Below are positions 62,789-64,000 of a stretch of 64,000 bases of DNA, in pieces. The DNA is from an uncultured Chloroflexota bacterium (GTDB lineage Bacteria > Chloroflexota > Anaerolineae > Anaerolineales > Anaerolineaceae). Made by a program: the position numbers and the translations under genes. The DNA lies in NCBI GenBank assembly GCA_902786265.1, contig CADACE010000032.1:22279-86278 (forward strand), given 5' to 3'. Numbering within the stretch: position 1 is the first letter of the stretch; each line of letters begins with the position of its first letter. The notes below the pieces were generated by a model. That model was not told the origin of the DNA and made no database searches. It saw only the letters and a program-made list of their open reading frames with translations.

Positions 62789-63603
62789 AACGACGCCGAA
62801 TCGACCCTAAGAAATCGCTGATCGTTGCCAGTATTGCTGGAAGAGCGCCTGCTGCCTAATTGTGAGGGCAGAGCTTCCTCATCCAAGGATGAGCATATAT
62901 ATCCTGCCATCGCGAATTCACATGAAGGTACATCGGCACCTGATCAAAGTAACGGCGCTGTTCCTGAAGATATGGTGTCAAAGCCCCGGCTGTGGATCCG
63001 AACGAGCGTTCATCCTGCGAAGCTTCAGGGCAGAACAGTTTGGGGGACTGGACCGAAGGGCCTGTACCCTTAACCGGACTGAGCAGTAAACGGGAAAAAG
63101 GGACATCGGCACCTGATACAACGCGTACCGTCGCGGAGCAGGCGAAGCTCCTGCACCGAATCAATAGGCGCAGCCTGTTCCTTACGGTGCAGGCCAGTAT
63201 CAGGTGCCGGTGTACCGCTCTCAATAAAAGTATCGGCGCAGTTCCTGAAGATATAGTGTCAAAGTCCCCGCTGTGGATCCAAACAAGCGCTTATCCTGCG
63301 AAGCTTGAGTGCGGAACAGTTTGGGAACTGGACCGAAGGGCCTGTACCCTTACCCGGGCTGTGCAGTAAACGGGAAAAAGGGACATCGGCACCTGATACA
63401 AGTGTACCTGCTGCGCGACGGTACGCGTTGTATCAGGTGCCGGTGTCCCGCGCCAAAAAAAGTATCGACGCTGCTCCTGAAGACATGGTGTCAAAGCTCC
63501 CAGTGTGGATTTAAACGAGGGCTCTTCCTTCGATGCTTCAGGGCGCAGCTCCCGATCCCGGCTCACTATCCACTATATCCTATATCCTACTGATCCCTGA
63601 TCC
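62789..63603. repeat. Degenerate tandem repeat zone with inverted arms
   Basis: A unit around GTTCCTGAAGATATGGTG recurs at 62960, 63241 and 63473 (spacing 281 and 232). Each unit includes an opening with CTGTACCCTTA and AGTAAACGGGAAAAAGGG. Inverted arms GGCACCTGATACAA and TTGTATCAGGTGCC bound a short loop whose sequence is inverted between copies. No gene is supported; short frames run through repeats. Confidence 0.65.
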
Positions 63604-64000
63604 CTATTTCCTCTTCTTCCTCTTTTCCCGCAGCGCTTTCCGCACCTCAGGCGAAGGACCGGCCCGGGACATGAGGGCTTCGCGTTCGACTCTCGCGGTA
63701 AATTTTTCCCAGCGCGCATGAAGGGCGTAAGTATCTTCCTGCGGGATGGTGAGGAGCGCATCCTGATCTCTGCGCTTCATCGCGTCTTCCATCAGCTGCC
63801 GCCGGGCTTCCGCTTCACTGATTGCTCCCTCCGGCAGGACCTCCGGTTCATACTCCGGTTTTATTTCGTCCAGCGCCTCTGCCTGCTTCCGCAGGGATTT
63901 TGCCCGCTCTCTGTTGATCAGATCCCGGTCTTCTTTGGACGGCCCGAAGGGCTTTGGTGGCTGAAACCCACCTGGGACCCGGGTGGATATCCGCTCTTCA
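63604..64000 (-). CDS. C-terminal part of a gene entering from the right (partial)
   Basis: On the minus strand the frame is open from the window edge to TAG at 63604, giving about 131 residues. It is rich in Arg, Glu and Lys (REALMSRAGPSPEVRKALRE) with coiled-coil character and a proline-rich part (PPKPFGPSKEDRDLIN). The N-terminus lies outside the window. I do not recognise the family; an ATG inside the frame (63792) is probably not the true start. Confidence 0.6.
   Translation of the reverse strand, partial: EERISTRVPGGFQPPKPFGPSKEDRDLINRERAKSLRKQAEALDEIKPEYEPEVLPEGAISEAEARRQLMEDAMKRRDQDALLTIPQEDTYALHARWEKFTARVEREALMSRAGPSPEVRKALREKRKKRK

Noticed and set aside
62856..63566. Repeated short frames with a GALTP(Y/C)LQEQRRYF peptide
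   Set aside because: The similar peptides come from the DNA tandem repeats; frames are short, lack ribosome-binding sites and differ in their ends.

Overview
The window looks like the chromosome of an anaerobic Firmicute (Clostridia-type). Strong AAGGAG ribosome-binding sites, TTGACA/TATAAT-like promoters, ROK-family sugar control, MATE pumps and Dpp-type transporters all fit. Both extracellular solute-binding proteins have plain signal peptides without a lipobox cysteine, which some gut and rumen Clostridia share. I cannot place it more precisely from sequence alone. Most lines were read by eye, so gene starts were chosen from ribosome-binding sites.

Region 1 (1-20.2 kb) is an AT-rich accessory region dominated by defence-type genes. 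It holds a GHKL ATPase running off the left edge, an HTH regulator, and two unrecognised genes at 1.4-3.3 kb that share a duplicated 34-bp upstream element. A McrBC-type (type IV) restriction operon with a DUF6414-like upstream gene and a small downstream gene lies at 3.4-9.4 kb. After it come a VWA protein, a broken serine recombinase, a Fic protein, a secreted protein, a palindrome-repeat zone, a serine resolvase, a Schlafen/AlbA_2 ATP-binding protein and an ATPase-DUF4435 fusion resembling single-gene PARIS systems. A 3' tRNA remnant near 20.2 kb looks like an attachment scar closing this island.

Region 2 (20.2-31 kb) is also accessory: two unrecognised genes between related palindromic repeats, a NADAR-domain protein, a REP-associated tyrosine transposase with its palindromes, a small (p)ppGpp-hydrolase-like HD protein, a relic of a second AlbA_2 gene, a DUF5714/MFS pair, and a large cysteine-peptidase-like protein whose two reading frames meet at an in-frame A AAA AAG slippery site.

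Region 3 (31-53.9 kb) is metabolic and richer in GC. On the minus strand are DUF554, MATE, two sulfatases and then an operon (class II aldolase, TIM-like isomerase, LarA-like racemase, TauE/SafE exporter, PFK-like kinase, PGI) next to a GH3 glycosidase. On the plus strand a five-gene Dpp/Opp ABC transporter diverges from GH3, followed by a ROK regulator and a PH-like membrane protein. The two divergent promoters share sequence, suggesting joint control, possibly by the ROK protein.

Region 4 (54-64 kb) carries a second MATE pump, a NagB-like deaminase, a TauA/SsuA-type ABC transporter, a leucine-rich-repeat protein, a small membrane protein, a Ste24-like M48 peptidase, a 0.6-kb tandem repeat zone and the C-terminal end of a gene entering from the right. 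Sulfatases, a TauE/SafE exporter and a sulfonate-type importer within 25 kb suggest organosulfur or sulfated-glycan metabolism; this is an inference.
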